42,790 nt of DNA from Geosiphon pyriformis (GCA_016748015.1 JAAOMT010000301.1:289283-332072), one strand, 5' to 3'. Shown: positions 25,168 to 35,876, counted from the stretch's first letter. Translations and numbers: made by a program. Notes: a model not told the origin generated them from the letters alone.

Positions 25168-25215
25168 AAAATTTAAGAAGACAAAAAGTTTTTACAATGT
25201 GGTTTTAGTTTATAT

Positions 25216-26152
25216 TTTATAAAATATACAAATATAAATTATTAAATATTCATAAAATTTTTATATAAATATTATTAAAAATATTTAAAATTATTACATA
25301 ACTGTTTTTTAGTTAAAATAATATTCAATTTTTATATTAATAAATAAATTTAATATACTATAAAACTTAAAAAAGACTTAAAATTAACAAAAACAAAATT
25401 TTTTAAAAAATTTTATTAATATATTAACTATATTTAATTACATAATTTTGTGTTAATAATTGTAAAAATTTATTAAAAAATAAAAAATTATATATAAAAA
25501 ACTTATTATTAATACTTAAAGAATTAAAAAATAAAATTTAATAATAAATATAAGTAGTTATATTAAAGAAAATTACTTTATTAATTTAAAAAAAACAGTA
25601 AATTATTTTATCAAAAAAATTATTATGTTATTATATTTTAAAAAATACAATACAAATTTTATTAAAAACTATGTTATATATTTATTACAAAATTAAAGAA
25701 TTTATATTTTTTATTTAAAATAAATATATACTTAGAAAATACAGAACTTATTTTAAATAATTTAGATTACAATTATTATACTTTTATTTTTATAATTATT
25801 ACTATTAATATTATTATTAATAAATTTTAAATTCATTAATAACTAGAAAAATAATTAATTAAAAAAACCAAAGATTAAAAAAACTTAATTTTAAATTCAA
25901 CAGTTATTTATATTTTAAAATTAATTTTATTGTTTTAAATTTTATTATATTAATATTAAAAAATTTATTCTTAACTATATTAATAATTTTAATATTAACA
26001 ACTTATATATTTATTATTAAGTTAAAATAACTTATTAATAATAAAAACAATACTTAAATATAACTTAATAATATTAGAAAATAATTATTATTAATAATTA
26101 AAATAATATTAAATTAATACAAATTATATATTTTTTCTAAAATATAACAAAT
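25216..26152. repeat. AT-rich spacer repeat, type 2, copy B
   Basis: This gene-free spacer precedes LINE copy 3. The part from 25311 to about 26000 is homologous to 14861-15460. The first 80 bases may continue the interrupted repeat of 22608-22905. The 150 bases directly before the LINE do not resemble the matching place before copy 2. Confidence 0.6.
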
Positions 26153-26289
26153 AACTTTTTTTTCTTCTTCGTCCAAAATTCCCAAAAAAAAGTCAAAAGT
26201 TTTTTTGAAAGAAGTTTTTTACCATTCAGTACAATAAATCAAAACCGTTTTTTGATTACGAGGCCACTGTTGGCTCTGTTATTGCTGTT

Positions 26290-28083
26290 ATGAAAAAAAC
26301 TGCTAAAGTTTCTGGTTCTGAGAATGGTTTTAAAGCGGTTGCATCAAAGAAAAAGAGGAAGGGAGGTGTGTTGGCAGAGGGTGTTGATAATGGAAGGGTT
26401 GCTACTGAAGTTCCTGGTGTTTGTTCATAGGGTTCGGAGACTGGGAACACTACTGAGTCTGAAAGTGTTGATATGGAAGAGGAGTGTCTGGTGGAGGAAA
26501 CCAGCTTTGATTATGGTGAAGGTGGAGCTCTGGCTGGTGGAGATTATGATCAGACACCTACGAGTTCGAAGGTTAAAACCAAAAAGGCATTGGGCAAGCC
26601 ATTGGGGAAAATTGACTTTTCAAAAGATGGTAGTGATGATGGTGTTCTCTCGGATGCTCCTCTTGAGCTCCCTCCTTCTGTGAGAAATTTGGTCAATGTT
26701 TCAGTCAAGAAATCATTCGCATTGGATATTGGCTTGGATAAAGTGACTGGCAAATCTTTTCAGGAAAAACTTGTGATGGTAAGGAAGTTGTTTTCTGGAA
26801 TCAATGGTTTTGGGGGGGCATCTACCCCCTCAAAATTCTCAGGGATTATCAGGGTGACGTTTACTTCCAAATTGAGTCTAATGAAAGCTACTAATAAAGC
26901 TGTGAATGCGAAGATCTTAGTAAACGCCAATCTCAAAAAAGCATCTAGGTGATCAGATCGGGCTGTGGTCGTGAAAGAAATTCCGGTTGGAACATCGTCT
27001 GAAGCTGTGCATGCTGTGCTATCTGAGTTTGGAGTTATTAGAACAATCAAGATGCAGTTAATCGGGCTGTGGCAGAAGGCGGTGGTGGAATTCGAATGAT
27101 CGGATCAGGCTGATTTGGCTGCAGCTGAGTGGTCTATCTTAATCGGGAAAGATGCTGTGCATGTGGCTAGGGCTGATTCAGACAAAGAAGCGTGGGATGT
27201 TAGGAACCAACATAGGGCGCTGCTCTATATGTTGCCGATGGGAACCAATGCTCATGATATCTGGGACTTTGTTAGATCTGTGGGTGGGAAAACGTGCGTC
27301 ATTGATTGTCATTCTGTTACATATGCTCGGGTCAGGTGTGCTTTTGTTTGTTTTGACTCTGCTGAATCATTGGATGCTGCTGTGGGAACCACGCCAGTAC
27401 TCAGGAACACCAATCTCTGCTGGTCTTGCTTTATTTCTGCTAAATGTGCCAAGTGTGAGAAATTGGGTCACACGTCATTGGATTGTGCAGTTGGTGGGAA
27501 ATTGTCTTTTAGTAGTTCACTGCGTAGGGTTTTCTCAGATACAGATAAAAGCAGGCTGGCAACCATCTATGCCAAACGCTCGGCTCCGGTTGCCCGTCCA
27601 GTTTCTTTTGGTGGTCTTTCTTGGGCAAAGGTTGCTCACGGGTCTTTTTTGCTCCCCCTCTCTGGTCAGAATGTTGTGGTAACAAATGGCTCCTCTTCAG
27701 AGATGAAGCCATCCCAACCGGTTACGATGGAAGTCAATGATAGGTTCGCCGCTCTTGAGCGCAGTCTTGCCAGCCTCGCAGAGCAAGTTAGTAAGCTGGC
27801 TAAGAGGTTGGATGCACTCGGGCCAACGGTTTCCCAGCCTAGCCTTGGATGTCAGCCGTTGGTGACCCCTTCATCACAGGATCAAGGGGCAGATGTAGTG
27901 ATAAGTGAGGGTTCGAGTGTGTTCACTAGTGGTGGGAATGTCACGGGAGCGGTGTCTTTTGATATGTTTTCAGTGTCTAAGCTGGAAGACAGCATGAAGT
28001 GTCTAATAGAAACGGTTCTGGGTCTTTCAGCCAAAGTGGACAGTTTAGGTGCGCTTTTGGTATCTCTACCTCTTACTCAATAA
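26290..28083 (+). pseudogene. LINE copy 3 ORF1, RRM-like and CCHC zinc-knuckle protein (three stops)
   Basis: 598 codons including the stop, the same length as copy 2, in one frame. Stops: TAG 26428 (Trp TGG in copy 2), TGA 26950 (shared with copy 2) and TGA near 27098 (Arg CGA in copy 2). The RRM-like unit and the CCHC knuckle (C-A-K-C...G-H...C, about 27445-27486) are intact in sequence. The C-terminal 200 residues are helical with Leu repeats. The terminal TAA differs from the TGA of copies 1 and 2 by one transition. Confidence 0.88.
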
Positions 28084-31000
28084 GCAGTTTAGTCTGGAAA
28101 GTTGCTATGTGCAATGTCAGGGGCATGAACAATCCCGCTAAGCAAGAAGACATTATTAGGTGGCATAAGGAAATGAACAATTTAGTCTCTATTATTACTG
28201 AAACAAAATTAAAGAGTAGGGTTTGTCCATAGATTGCAGACAAGTTCGACGGTGTCCGAGTGTTCACTTCTGGTTTGGACTCTGGTCACTTGGGTGCGAG
28301 TATTGCTGTTATCATGGACATTTCTTTGGCTTGTCATGTGTGCAAGATTTTTGAGGTGCCTGGTCAGCTCCTTTCCATTAAATTACTTTTTAAGAGTAAA
28401 CTTTCTGTGTTAATTTTGGGGCTTTATGCTGGTGCTTCTTCGGTGGTTCGGTTTTCTCAAGCTGGTGAAATCAATTCTCTCATTGCAAAGACTGTCAACG
28501 AATCTTCTTTCATCATTCTCGGTGGTGATTTTAATGAAGATGGTTCTCATAAAAGTGCAAGTTTCAAAAGATGCTTTGATTTGGGTCTGGTCAATTCTTT
28601 AGTTGGCAGCCCGGCTGCAAAAATGCCCACTTGAGAAAATTCTAGGGGCATTAAGAAAACAATTAATTACGTGTTTGTCTCTTCAAGTCTTGTCAATGCG
28701 ATAGTGCGTCATGAAGTTTTGAATGTCAGTGAGCATTTTGACACAGACCATCAAGCTGTTTTAGTGGATTTGGGTCTGGATGGGCTCTTGGATACGTATT
28801 TGAATTCTCTTCGCAAGTAAGCGAATAAAAATTATTGGAAGTTTGACGTCAAAAGTGCCAATAAAGCTAAGTGGTTGGAGTTCAGGGATGCCTCAGCTGT
28901 TAATGTCTCTATGTTCTCGGATGCTTTCAGTGTGGCAGTAAAATTTTCAGATGTGGACACTATGTGGGACATTGTTTGTAAGATTATGGTTCTTTTGGCG
29001 GGTGGTACATTTAAGAAAAAATGGTTCAAAGGTTTTGATGGCGTGTTCACCAAGACTTCTTCTAGGTTTCACAAGCTGGAGCTGCTGGTTTCTAAGTTGG
29101 TCAAGGCTTCACATTTGGCTTCTAGTGATGGTTTTGCTTCTTTGTTGGAGGTGTGGCATAGACTCGACTCCCCTGGTGCATTGGTGGTTAAGTCTCTGTT
29201 TCTTTCAGGTTCTAATTTTGATCTTATTCACTCTGTACTGGCCAAAGCTAGAAAATTATACCGCTCCTTCAAGTTAGCGGAATCCAAGCGCGCTGAGGAA
29301 TCCTCGATCAAGCAAGCTATTGGTAAGAGAATAAAGAGTTTTGAGCTGAACAAGGGTCACACCATTAGGAGTGTTTTGGAGCGTCTTCTTTGCAAGGTGG
29401 TCCTGGATCATTTGGTTGTAGAAGATGAGTTGATTTTAGAGCCTGATTTGGTTAAGTCTAAGGTGGATGAAATTATGGAGGGATGAACCAAAAAACGTGA
29501 GGTGGTGTCTGACTTATCTGAGGATTGGGCCCATCAATATCGGCCTCTGGATTATGTATTCGATGGTGCTTTCTCTGATGTCATGTGTTTGATTAGTTTT
29601 GATGAGTTGTTAGCTGTTGTTAAGGATCTTCCTGATGGAAAAGCGGCTGGTCTTTCTGGTATCTCCAATGAATTATGGAAATGTTGTGACAAATCTGTTT
29701 TGGATATGCTTTTGGTGCTCTTAAATTTCTGTTTGGTTGGCAAGTTGGTCCCTGGGTCTTGGAGAGAAGCTTGGGTTTCGATGATTCCTAAATCATATGA
29801 ATGGGAGGGAGTTCTCACAAACACCCGTCCTATAGCTTTAATTGAAACGGCCCACAAGATTCTTTCTAAGATCCTTTTGGATAGGATCTCTCTGGCTTAC
29901 AGCACTTTTGATGTTCTTCATGGGGACAATTTTTTGGTTTTGAAGGGTACGACGACTCAATCTCCCATTTTTGCTATCGGTTCTGTGGTTGAGAATGCCT
30001 TGGAAAAGAACCATGAACTTTGGCTGGTTTTACAGAACATGCACAAGGCTTATGACTCGGTTGGTTGGGAACATCTTAGGAGGAGTCTAGTCAGGATCAA
30101 AATGTGTGACAGGTTTATTAGATTTTTTGGCAGTATTCACAATGGTCGCGTCAACAAAGTGATGACTGACTTTGGGTTGACTGATGAGTATTGTGTCCAC
30201 AATGGGCTGGATCAAGGGAAAGTTTTCTCACCTCTTCTCTGGTGTATTTTTTATGATTCACTTTTGTGTGAGGTCAAGAGACAGAATAGTGTGTATGGCT
30301 ACAGGTTGAATTCTCATTTCATATCAAGAACTGGCCAGGTGGATCTTCGAGCTGGGCTGTCTTCGTTTCTTGCTGCCGGCGTTTTTGTCAATGATACTAT
30401 CTAGGTTGGTAGCAGCCAGGCTGCTACACAATGCATCCTTGATGTTGCTAGCAAGTTTTTTAGGTTTAACGATATTTCTATAAACAATGACAAAACAGTG
30501 GCCATTCCCATCAATTGCCAGGTGCTGGATCCTCATTTGACTATTAGTGGTGCACCTATTTCCATTGCCAAGAGAGGGGAATCTCATCGCTATTTGGGTA
30601 TTTTTTTGTCTTCTGAGAGTCTTTCGAAGCCCAGCTTGGCTAAGGCCCAGGCTGATGTACAGTTCTTTGCGAATCTTGTTTTAAGGAAGGCAATTTCGGA
30701 CAAACAGTGTGCATATTTGGTGTCTGCAGTTCTTTTCCCTATCATCAGCTACAGGACTCAGTTCAGTTTTGTTTCTGTTGGTGTTTGTAGTAAATGGGAT
30801 GCTCTGGTTTGCAAGGTCTTAAAGTCCAAGTCTGGGTTGTCACGTGATTTCCCCAGTGACGCACTTCATCACCCCTCTTTGTACAATTTAAAAACTTTCA
30901 AACAGATACAGGCTGAGAGTAAATTGGCCTCTATTGTTGCTTTTGCGAATTCTACTGGTGTCTTGGGTCGCTTGTTTTCTTATAGGTCTCATGACCTCCA

Positions 31001-32768
31001 GGTTCTCAGCTGGCATTCTCGTCATCTTTTGCTGTTTTCGGTTCGTGTTGGTATCAGTCCCTCGGATAATTTTTTGGCAGATGTGGTTCGCATTTTTTCT
31101 GGGTGTGATTTGTCTTTGGGAGGCCCTCTGGATTGTGCTTTTCATCGTCAGTGTGGTACTCCTATGTCTTTGGTTCTTGGTGAATCCTGTTTTTTCAAGT
31201 GCATCTCTTCGCTCAGGCATTATGGAATTGCTTTCGTAGAACAGCTTTGTGACCGTAATGGTGATGTTTTCAGTTGGGGTACCTTCAAGTGCTGGAAGAG
31301 GCTAGACCCTCGTGGCTCAGTCCCTTTCTGGTTTGATCTTTCCGTTCACTTTCTTGGTGGTGTTGTTCCTCTTTTCTCAAGTTCTTCTTTGGTAGATGGT
31401 CAAGCTGTGTCTGATATTCGTCTTTCTCATAATTTTGGTGTAATTCGTGACACTTTGCCAACCATTGATGCTGCCCGCCTTTCTGTGTATACGGATGGGT
31501 TTCTTTCTGGTCTGGGCACTGCTGACATGAGAGCAGGTGCTGCCGCTTTTTTTGAGAACATTAATTTGGGTTTGGGTGTTGGGGTGTCTGGTTTGGTTTT
31601 TTCTACTCTGACGGAACTGTAGGCCATAGCTTTGGCCCTTGAGTGTGTTTCTTTTTATCATTCGATTGACTTGTTCTCGGATAGCCAGGCTGCTTTAGAT
31701 GCATGTAGGTCGGAGTCTTCACTGGTTCATCCGGATTTCAGGAACCACTGTTGGATCGAGCGTCGTCACATTGCCACCGTCATTCGTCAAAAGAATTTGG
31801 ATGTGAATTGGGTTAAGGTGAAAGGTCATTCAGGTGTCTCAGGCAACGAGCATGCTGATGCGCTTGCCAAGGGTGCTGCTCGCTTTGCTTGGCGCCTACC
31901 TCATTTAGTCAGTGAACATTTTCTATGTACTGGTAGCACGGTGGTTTCTGGTAATTCTAGACACTTTGTTCATGATGTTTTCCAGTCGTTTCACTAAGCT
32001 CGTTGGGAGATTGGAGTGGGTTCTCGTGTTATGGATGATAGTTTGCGTGCTGATGTCAATTGGTCTATGTCTTCTATGATGTGGCACCCCAATTCTCACT
32101 TGGCATCCAGTTTTACCAGCATGCGCACGGCGGGATGTCATACTTACTTTATAAAGGCTCTTCATCATCAGCTTCCTGTTGCTGTGTGCAAGCGTTTATA
32201 TGACAGGAGTTACCCCAGTGTGGTCTGTCTGTTTTGTGGTGATGTTGAGACCTCGGATTATGTCTTTTCATGTCCTCAGGATGCCGTTGGCCATGCTCGT
32301 TTGTTGGGTGCACATGCTTCAACTTGGGAGACTCTTTCTGGCCTTTTTCACTCTTCTTTATGTGTCTTACAGGCCTTAGCTTTTTGTGTTTCTGAGGTTG
32401 AAGTTAGTGTTGCTTTGTGTAAGGGTTTTGTTTTCGATGAATGGTTTCATGAGTCTATCTCGGTCTTTAAAGATTCTAGGGAGGGTGCTAAGAGGATTGT
32501 GAGCTTTGTGCGTGAGTTTTGTTTAGGATTTCGGGATGATGTTTGGTTGGTCTGGGCCAGACACTGAGTGTTTAAGGAGAAGCATAGTTTGATTTCAAGT
32601 GATGGCTCCATTCCTGCTTCGGTTTCTGGTTTGTCTAAGGTGCTTTCGGCTGGTGTGGTCAGATTGCTGGGGGTGGCTGAGGCATTTGGTGTTGGTTTTG
32701 GGTTTCGTAAAATTTGTCCATTTTTTTCAGGTATTGGAGATTCGGTTTCTGTGCATATAAGTGTGTAG
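28080..32768 (+). pseudogene. LINE copy 3 ORF2, endonuclease-RT-RNase H (eight stops, no frameshift)
   Basis: 1563 codons in one frame from ATA at 28080 (ATG in copies 1 and 2). The first ATG within it is at 28107. Endonuclease: TETKL, GGDFNEDG (about 28522), TDHQAV. RT: motif A reads QNM where copies 1 and 2 read QDM, and motif C reads FVND where they read FVDD (about 30385), so both catalytic Asp codons have become Asn by G-to-A changes. RNase H: YTDG (about 31487), SDSQAALDA, KGHSGVSGNEHADALA. C-terminal CCHC: CLFCGD...H...C (about 32227-32274). Stops: TAG 28230 (shared with copy 2), TGA 28632, TAA about 28818, TGA 29484, TAG 30402, TAG 31620, TAA 31995, TGA 32565. Confidence 0.9.
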
Positions 32769-32777
32769 TGTAGTCCT

Positions 32778-32798
32778 GACTGGCCCGAGTGGTTGGTC
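32778..32798 (+). promoter_or_regulatory. 3' UTR hairpin, LINE copy 3
   Basis: GACTGGCC / CGAGT loop / GGTTGGTC. All eight positions pair, three of them as G-U. It lies 9 nt after the ORF2 stop. Confidence 0.65.
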
Positions 32799-32905
32799 AC
32801 GTGTAGAAAGCGCATGATTTGCACCTAGTTTAGATTATTTGTATGATGTACAGCACTAAGTTGCGTTTGGACCTCACTTGTTAAAATATAAAAAAAAAAA
32901 AAAAA

Positions 32906-33079
32906 TTACAAATTTGTAATATTAAAGCTTAAACATAAAACTTATTAATTTTAACAACTTTAAAACAATATTTTTACAATATTTTAATATTAAATAAAAT
33001 AACAATAAAACAATAATCATTAATATAAAATACTTTAATAAAATTTTTATTAAATTTAAATAATTAATAAAAATAGAAA
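32906..33079. other. Short AT-rich spacer between LINE copies 3 and 4
   Basis: Only 170 bases separate the tail of copy 3 from the start of copy 4. Nothing but A/T-rich sequence is seen. Confidence 0.7.
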
Positions 33080-33206
33080 AAGTTTTTTTCTTGTCAATCC
33101 TCTGATCACGAAGAGAGCTTTTGTATTGCCGAAGATTTAGCTTTTTCTTTTCTCCTCCTTCTTGTTACCTTCAGTTATTTCTTTCAATATACCCAATTTT
33201 GTTGCA

Positions 33207-35160
33207 ATGAAACCAGTAAGCTCTTTTGTTGGTGGTTCTGGTACTGGTTCAACTGGGTTGGGATCCCAGTCTGGAACTAAAAAGAAAGTGTGGGTTGAGA
33301 GTATATACACTTGGAATTCTTTTTACAAGAAAAAATCGAAAAAACCCGATGTTACTGGGGTTGTGGTAAACTCATCAGCTGGACCTCTTCCCAGACACGT
33401 TTTACAGACAGACTGTGGTAAATGCAAGGTGTTTTGGAGTAGTAAGATTGAGAGTAAAGATGTCAGCATTAGTGGGATGTCTAACGTTGAGAATATGGAC
33501 AACATAATGGCCAAAAAGACTAGTTATGTAGACGCCAACACTTCTGAGACTAATGACATGGTAGACAATGCAACTTCTAGAAAAATGCAAACAAGAACCT
33601 ATGTTTTGGAACCACTACCAAAAACACCTTCTTTCAAAAACTTGAGTGATAACAATGCTGAGTTGGTACTTCCTGAGTCTAAATTTGCTGGGTCCAATCA
33701 GCTGCCATCAGCCAAATCACATGTTCTGGAAAGACATAGCTTTGAGCCAGTTAGATCATTTGCTTTGGACATGGAGTTGGCTGCTGTGCCTGGAAAAACT
33801 AATGGCAATAAGTTAATTTTAATCAAAAATTTTTTTACAGAATTGATGGTTTTGGAGAAGCTTCTATTCTCTCAAAATTTCCAGAAATCATTAGATTTTT
33901 ATTTACTTCTGAATCTAGCATGAATAAGGCAAAAGAATTGGCTATCTATGAGAAAATTGTGGTAAATAATGATCTTAAAAGGGTTAGCAACTGTTCAGAT
34001 AAGAAAATTGTTGTTAAAAAGATTCTGGTCAATTTTCCTAAATTGGCTGTAGAGTCTGTTTTTTCTAAGTTTGGGAAAATTGTATCAATCAAAATGCAAT
34101 TAATTGGTCTGTGGCAGAAAGCTTTGGTAGAGTTTGAGTCATCTGAAATAGCTGATTTGGTCGCAGCTAGATGGTCTGTTTTCATGAAAAAAGATTCTGT
34201 TCATGTGGTGAAAGCTGTTGATAATAAACAATTGTGAGTTTCTAAGAATCTGCATCAGACATTGCTTTATATTTTTTCAGTTGATATTATGGCTCATAAT
34301 CTTTCTAATTTATTGAAATCATATAGTGGGAAGACTTGTTTTATTGGCCATAATCCCAATTCATATGTGCATAATAGATGTGTTTTGTTAATAAAACATC
34401 CAAATTGGCTGCTATTGGTTCTACTCCAGTATTTAAGAGTATGAATTTGTGCTGGGCTAGTCTTTCTTTGGCTTGTTGTGCTTATTGCAAACAGTTTGGT
34501 CATATCTCTACAGGGTGTTTATTGAATGGAAATTTTGGTGTTTATGGTAAGCAGGTGGTAACTCCTCAGAATCAGATTTGTTTGGCTAACATATATAAGA
34601 GAAAGCAGACATCAATTGTTTACCCAGTTTTTTTCAGTGAGAAAACTTGGGCCCAAGTTGCTGATGGTTTTTTTTCTCATGTGGGTTTGTCAGATTTTTT
34701 TGGTACTGATTCATCTTCAGATGCAAAACCTGTCTTATTGGTTTCTAATTCTCTTAGTGATTCCTGTTTGATTGATCAATTGGCCTCTTTGGAACACTCT
34801 TTAGGACTTTTAATGGATCAAGTTTCGATTATTATGAAAAAATTGAGCTTTGTGGAATTGGTGCCTCTGGTATCCAAACCTCATGTCTCTCCTTCGGTTG
34901 TTCTTGTACCTGTTATGTCTAATTTGAACCTGAAAATGGCCCTGAACAATACTTTGCCATCTTCTCCTCCCTCTCTTTTGGTTGTTGTTGTAGACTCAGT
35001 TGTCAATCTTAGTTCAAGTAGTTCTAAAGTTTTGACCACCAAAGTGGGTGGTTTAGAATCCAAAATGGTGGCTTTGGAGGTGTCAGTTGAATTTGTTTTG
35101 GAAAGATTGAATTGTTTGTGCTCTGGCTTGAGTTCACCAACTTCTCTTACTTCCCAATAA
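33207..35160 (+). pseudogene. LINE copy 4 ORF1, two frameshifts and a stop
   Basis: The ATG at 33207 starts an N-terminal part unlike the other copies (Ser/Gly/Thr-rich, then basic). The shared SFALDMEL block is at about 33760. A frameshift at the T-run near 33826-33837 breaks the K-x-F-F / DGFG motif. The second frame runs through the RRM-like unit (LIGLWQKALVEFESS, about 34102) to a TGA at 34235-34237. The frame changes again between about 34380 and 34400; after that come the CCHC knuckle (C-A-Y-C...G-H...C, about 34477-34518) and the C-terminal coiled-coil part. It ends in TAA at 35158, where the junction reads ATAA as in copy 3. Confidence 0.82.
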
Positions 35161-35876
35161 GTAATTTTGTATGGAAATTTGCAACATGTAATGTTCAAGG
35201 TATTAATGTCCCTACTAAGCAGAAGGACATTATCCATTGGCATAGAGATTCTGAGAATTTGGTTTCAATAATTACAGAGACAAAGCTGAAATTTAACAAC
35301 AAGTCTTGGATTAGGAATAAGTTCAATGAAATCAGGATCTTTTCATCTGGGTTGAACAAGAATTTTCTTGGTGCTGGGATCACAATCATTATGAACACTT
35401 CTTTAGCTCATCATGTTTGTAAGATTTTTAAGGTGCCTGGTTGGCTCTTTTTAGTCAAGCTGTTATTCAAAAATAAATTTTCTGTGTCAATTTTGGGACT
35501 TTATGTTAAGACATCCCTGGCTGTTTGTTTTTTTCAGGCTAATGATATCAATTCTGTGATAGCAAGGGCTGTCAATGAATCTTTGTTTGTGGTTTTGGGC
35601 AGTAACTTTAATGAAAATGGCTTCCAAAGGTGTGCTAGCTTCAAAAGGTGTCTGGATCTTGGTTTGGTTAACTTTTTAGATGGAAGTTTTTTTGTCAAAA
35701 TGTTCACATGGACTAACTTTCAAGGCATGGCTAAGACTATTAATTTCTTGTTTGTTTCTTTGAACTTGGTAAATGCTATAGTAGATTGCAAAGTGTCTGA
35801 TGTTGGTGAATTTTTTGATACTGACCATCATGCTGTTTTTGCATCTGTGAGTTTGGGTGGACTTCTGAATGTGCAG
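35157..35876 (+). pseudogene. LINE copy 4 ORF2, endonuclease domain only (3' truncated)
   Basis: The frame begins at ATA (35157; ATG in copies 1 and 2) and is open through the whole APE-type endonuclease. TETKL is at about 35275. GSNFNENG (about 35600) stands where GGDFNEDG is expected, so the catalytic Asp is Asn. FDTDHHAV is at about 35814. Unlike copies 1-3, it has Trp rather than a stop at the codon following K-S (about 35307). The ORF stays open to 35888, but the last codons belong to the LTR. No polymerase is present. Confidence 0.85.

Larger units (their letters stand above)
22908..25215 (-). mobile_element. ORF1-only non-autonomous LINE derivative (half-LINE)
   Basis: On the minus strand, a 5' leader of about 48 nt leads to one long frame (25167-23038). 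That frame is homologous to LINE ORF1 and is followed directly by the LINE 3' UTR and a short A-rich tail near 22908-22920. There is no endonuclease, RT or RNase H between them. The 3' UTR matches copies 1-3 from the stop codon onward (GTGTAG then TGTA, then the hairpin, then a CTAGTTTAAATCAT block). The flanks look like the two halves of the repeat seen uninterrupted at 7671-7980. This architecture resembles mammalian HAL1 elements, which also keep only ORF1, but here it is a separate lineage. The 5' boundary is approximate. Confidence 0.8.
26153..32905 (+). mobile_element. LINE copy 3, full length
   Basis: Sister of copy 2, with the same 5' UTR, ORF1 length and ORF2 length, and no frameshift in either ORF. 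The poly(A) tail is about 16 nt (32890-32905), the longest of the family here, which suits a fairly recent insertion. At the ORF junction the overlap reads ATAA (28080-28083) rather than ATGA: the ORF1 stop is kept but the ORF2 ATG is lost. Three stops break ORF1 and eight break ORF2, each removable by transitions when compared with copy 2 or copy 4. Confidence 0.92.
33080..35876 (+). mobile_element. LINE copy 4, divergent, interrupted by an LTR element
   Basis: A fourth copy from a different subfamily. ORF1 and the endonuclease part of ORF2 are present, then the sequence passes without a gap into the LTR that begins at 35877. The break falls where copy 2 continues into the linker after the endonuclease. 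The rest of this copy (RT, RNase H, 3' UTR) should lie to the right, beyond the nested Gypsy elements and outside the window. The 5' end is set near 33080, where G/C-containing sequence starts. Confidence 0.82.

Noticed and set aside
24668-25222. 184-codon plus-strand ORF opposite the half-LINE
   Set aside because: It is antisense to the N-terminal coding part of the ORF1-like frame and shows no domain; the minus-strand frame has the homology.
8253-32768. Reassigned stop codons (for example TGA as Trp) in the LINE ORFs
   Set aside because: Many stops do sit at Trp positions, but TAG and TAA occur there too, TGA also replaces Arg, and the BTB gene has no internal stops. Transition mutation explains all of it.
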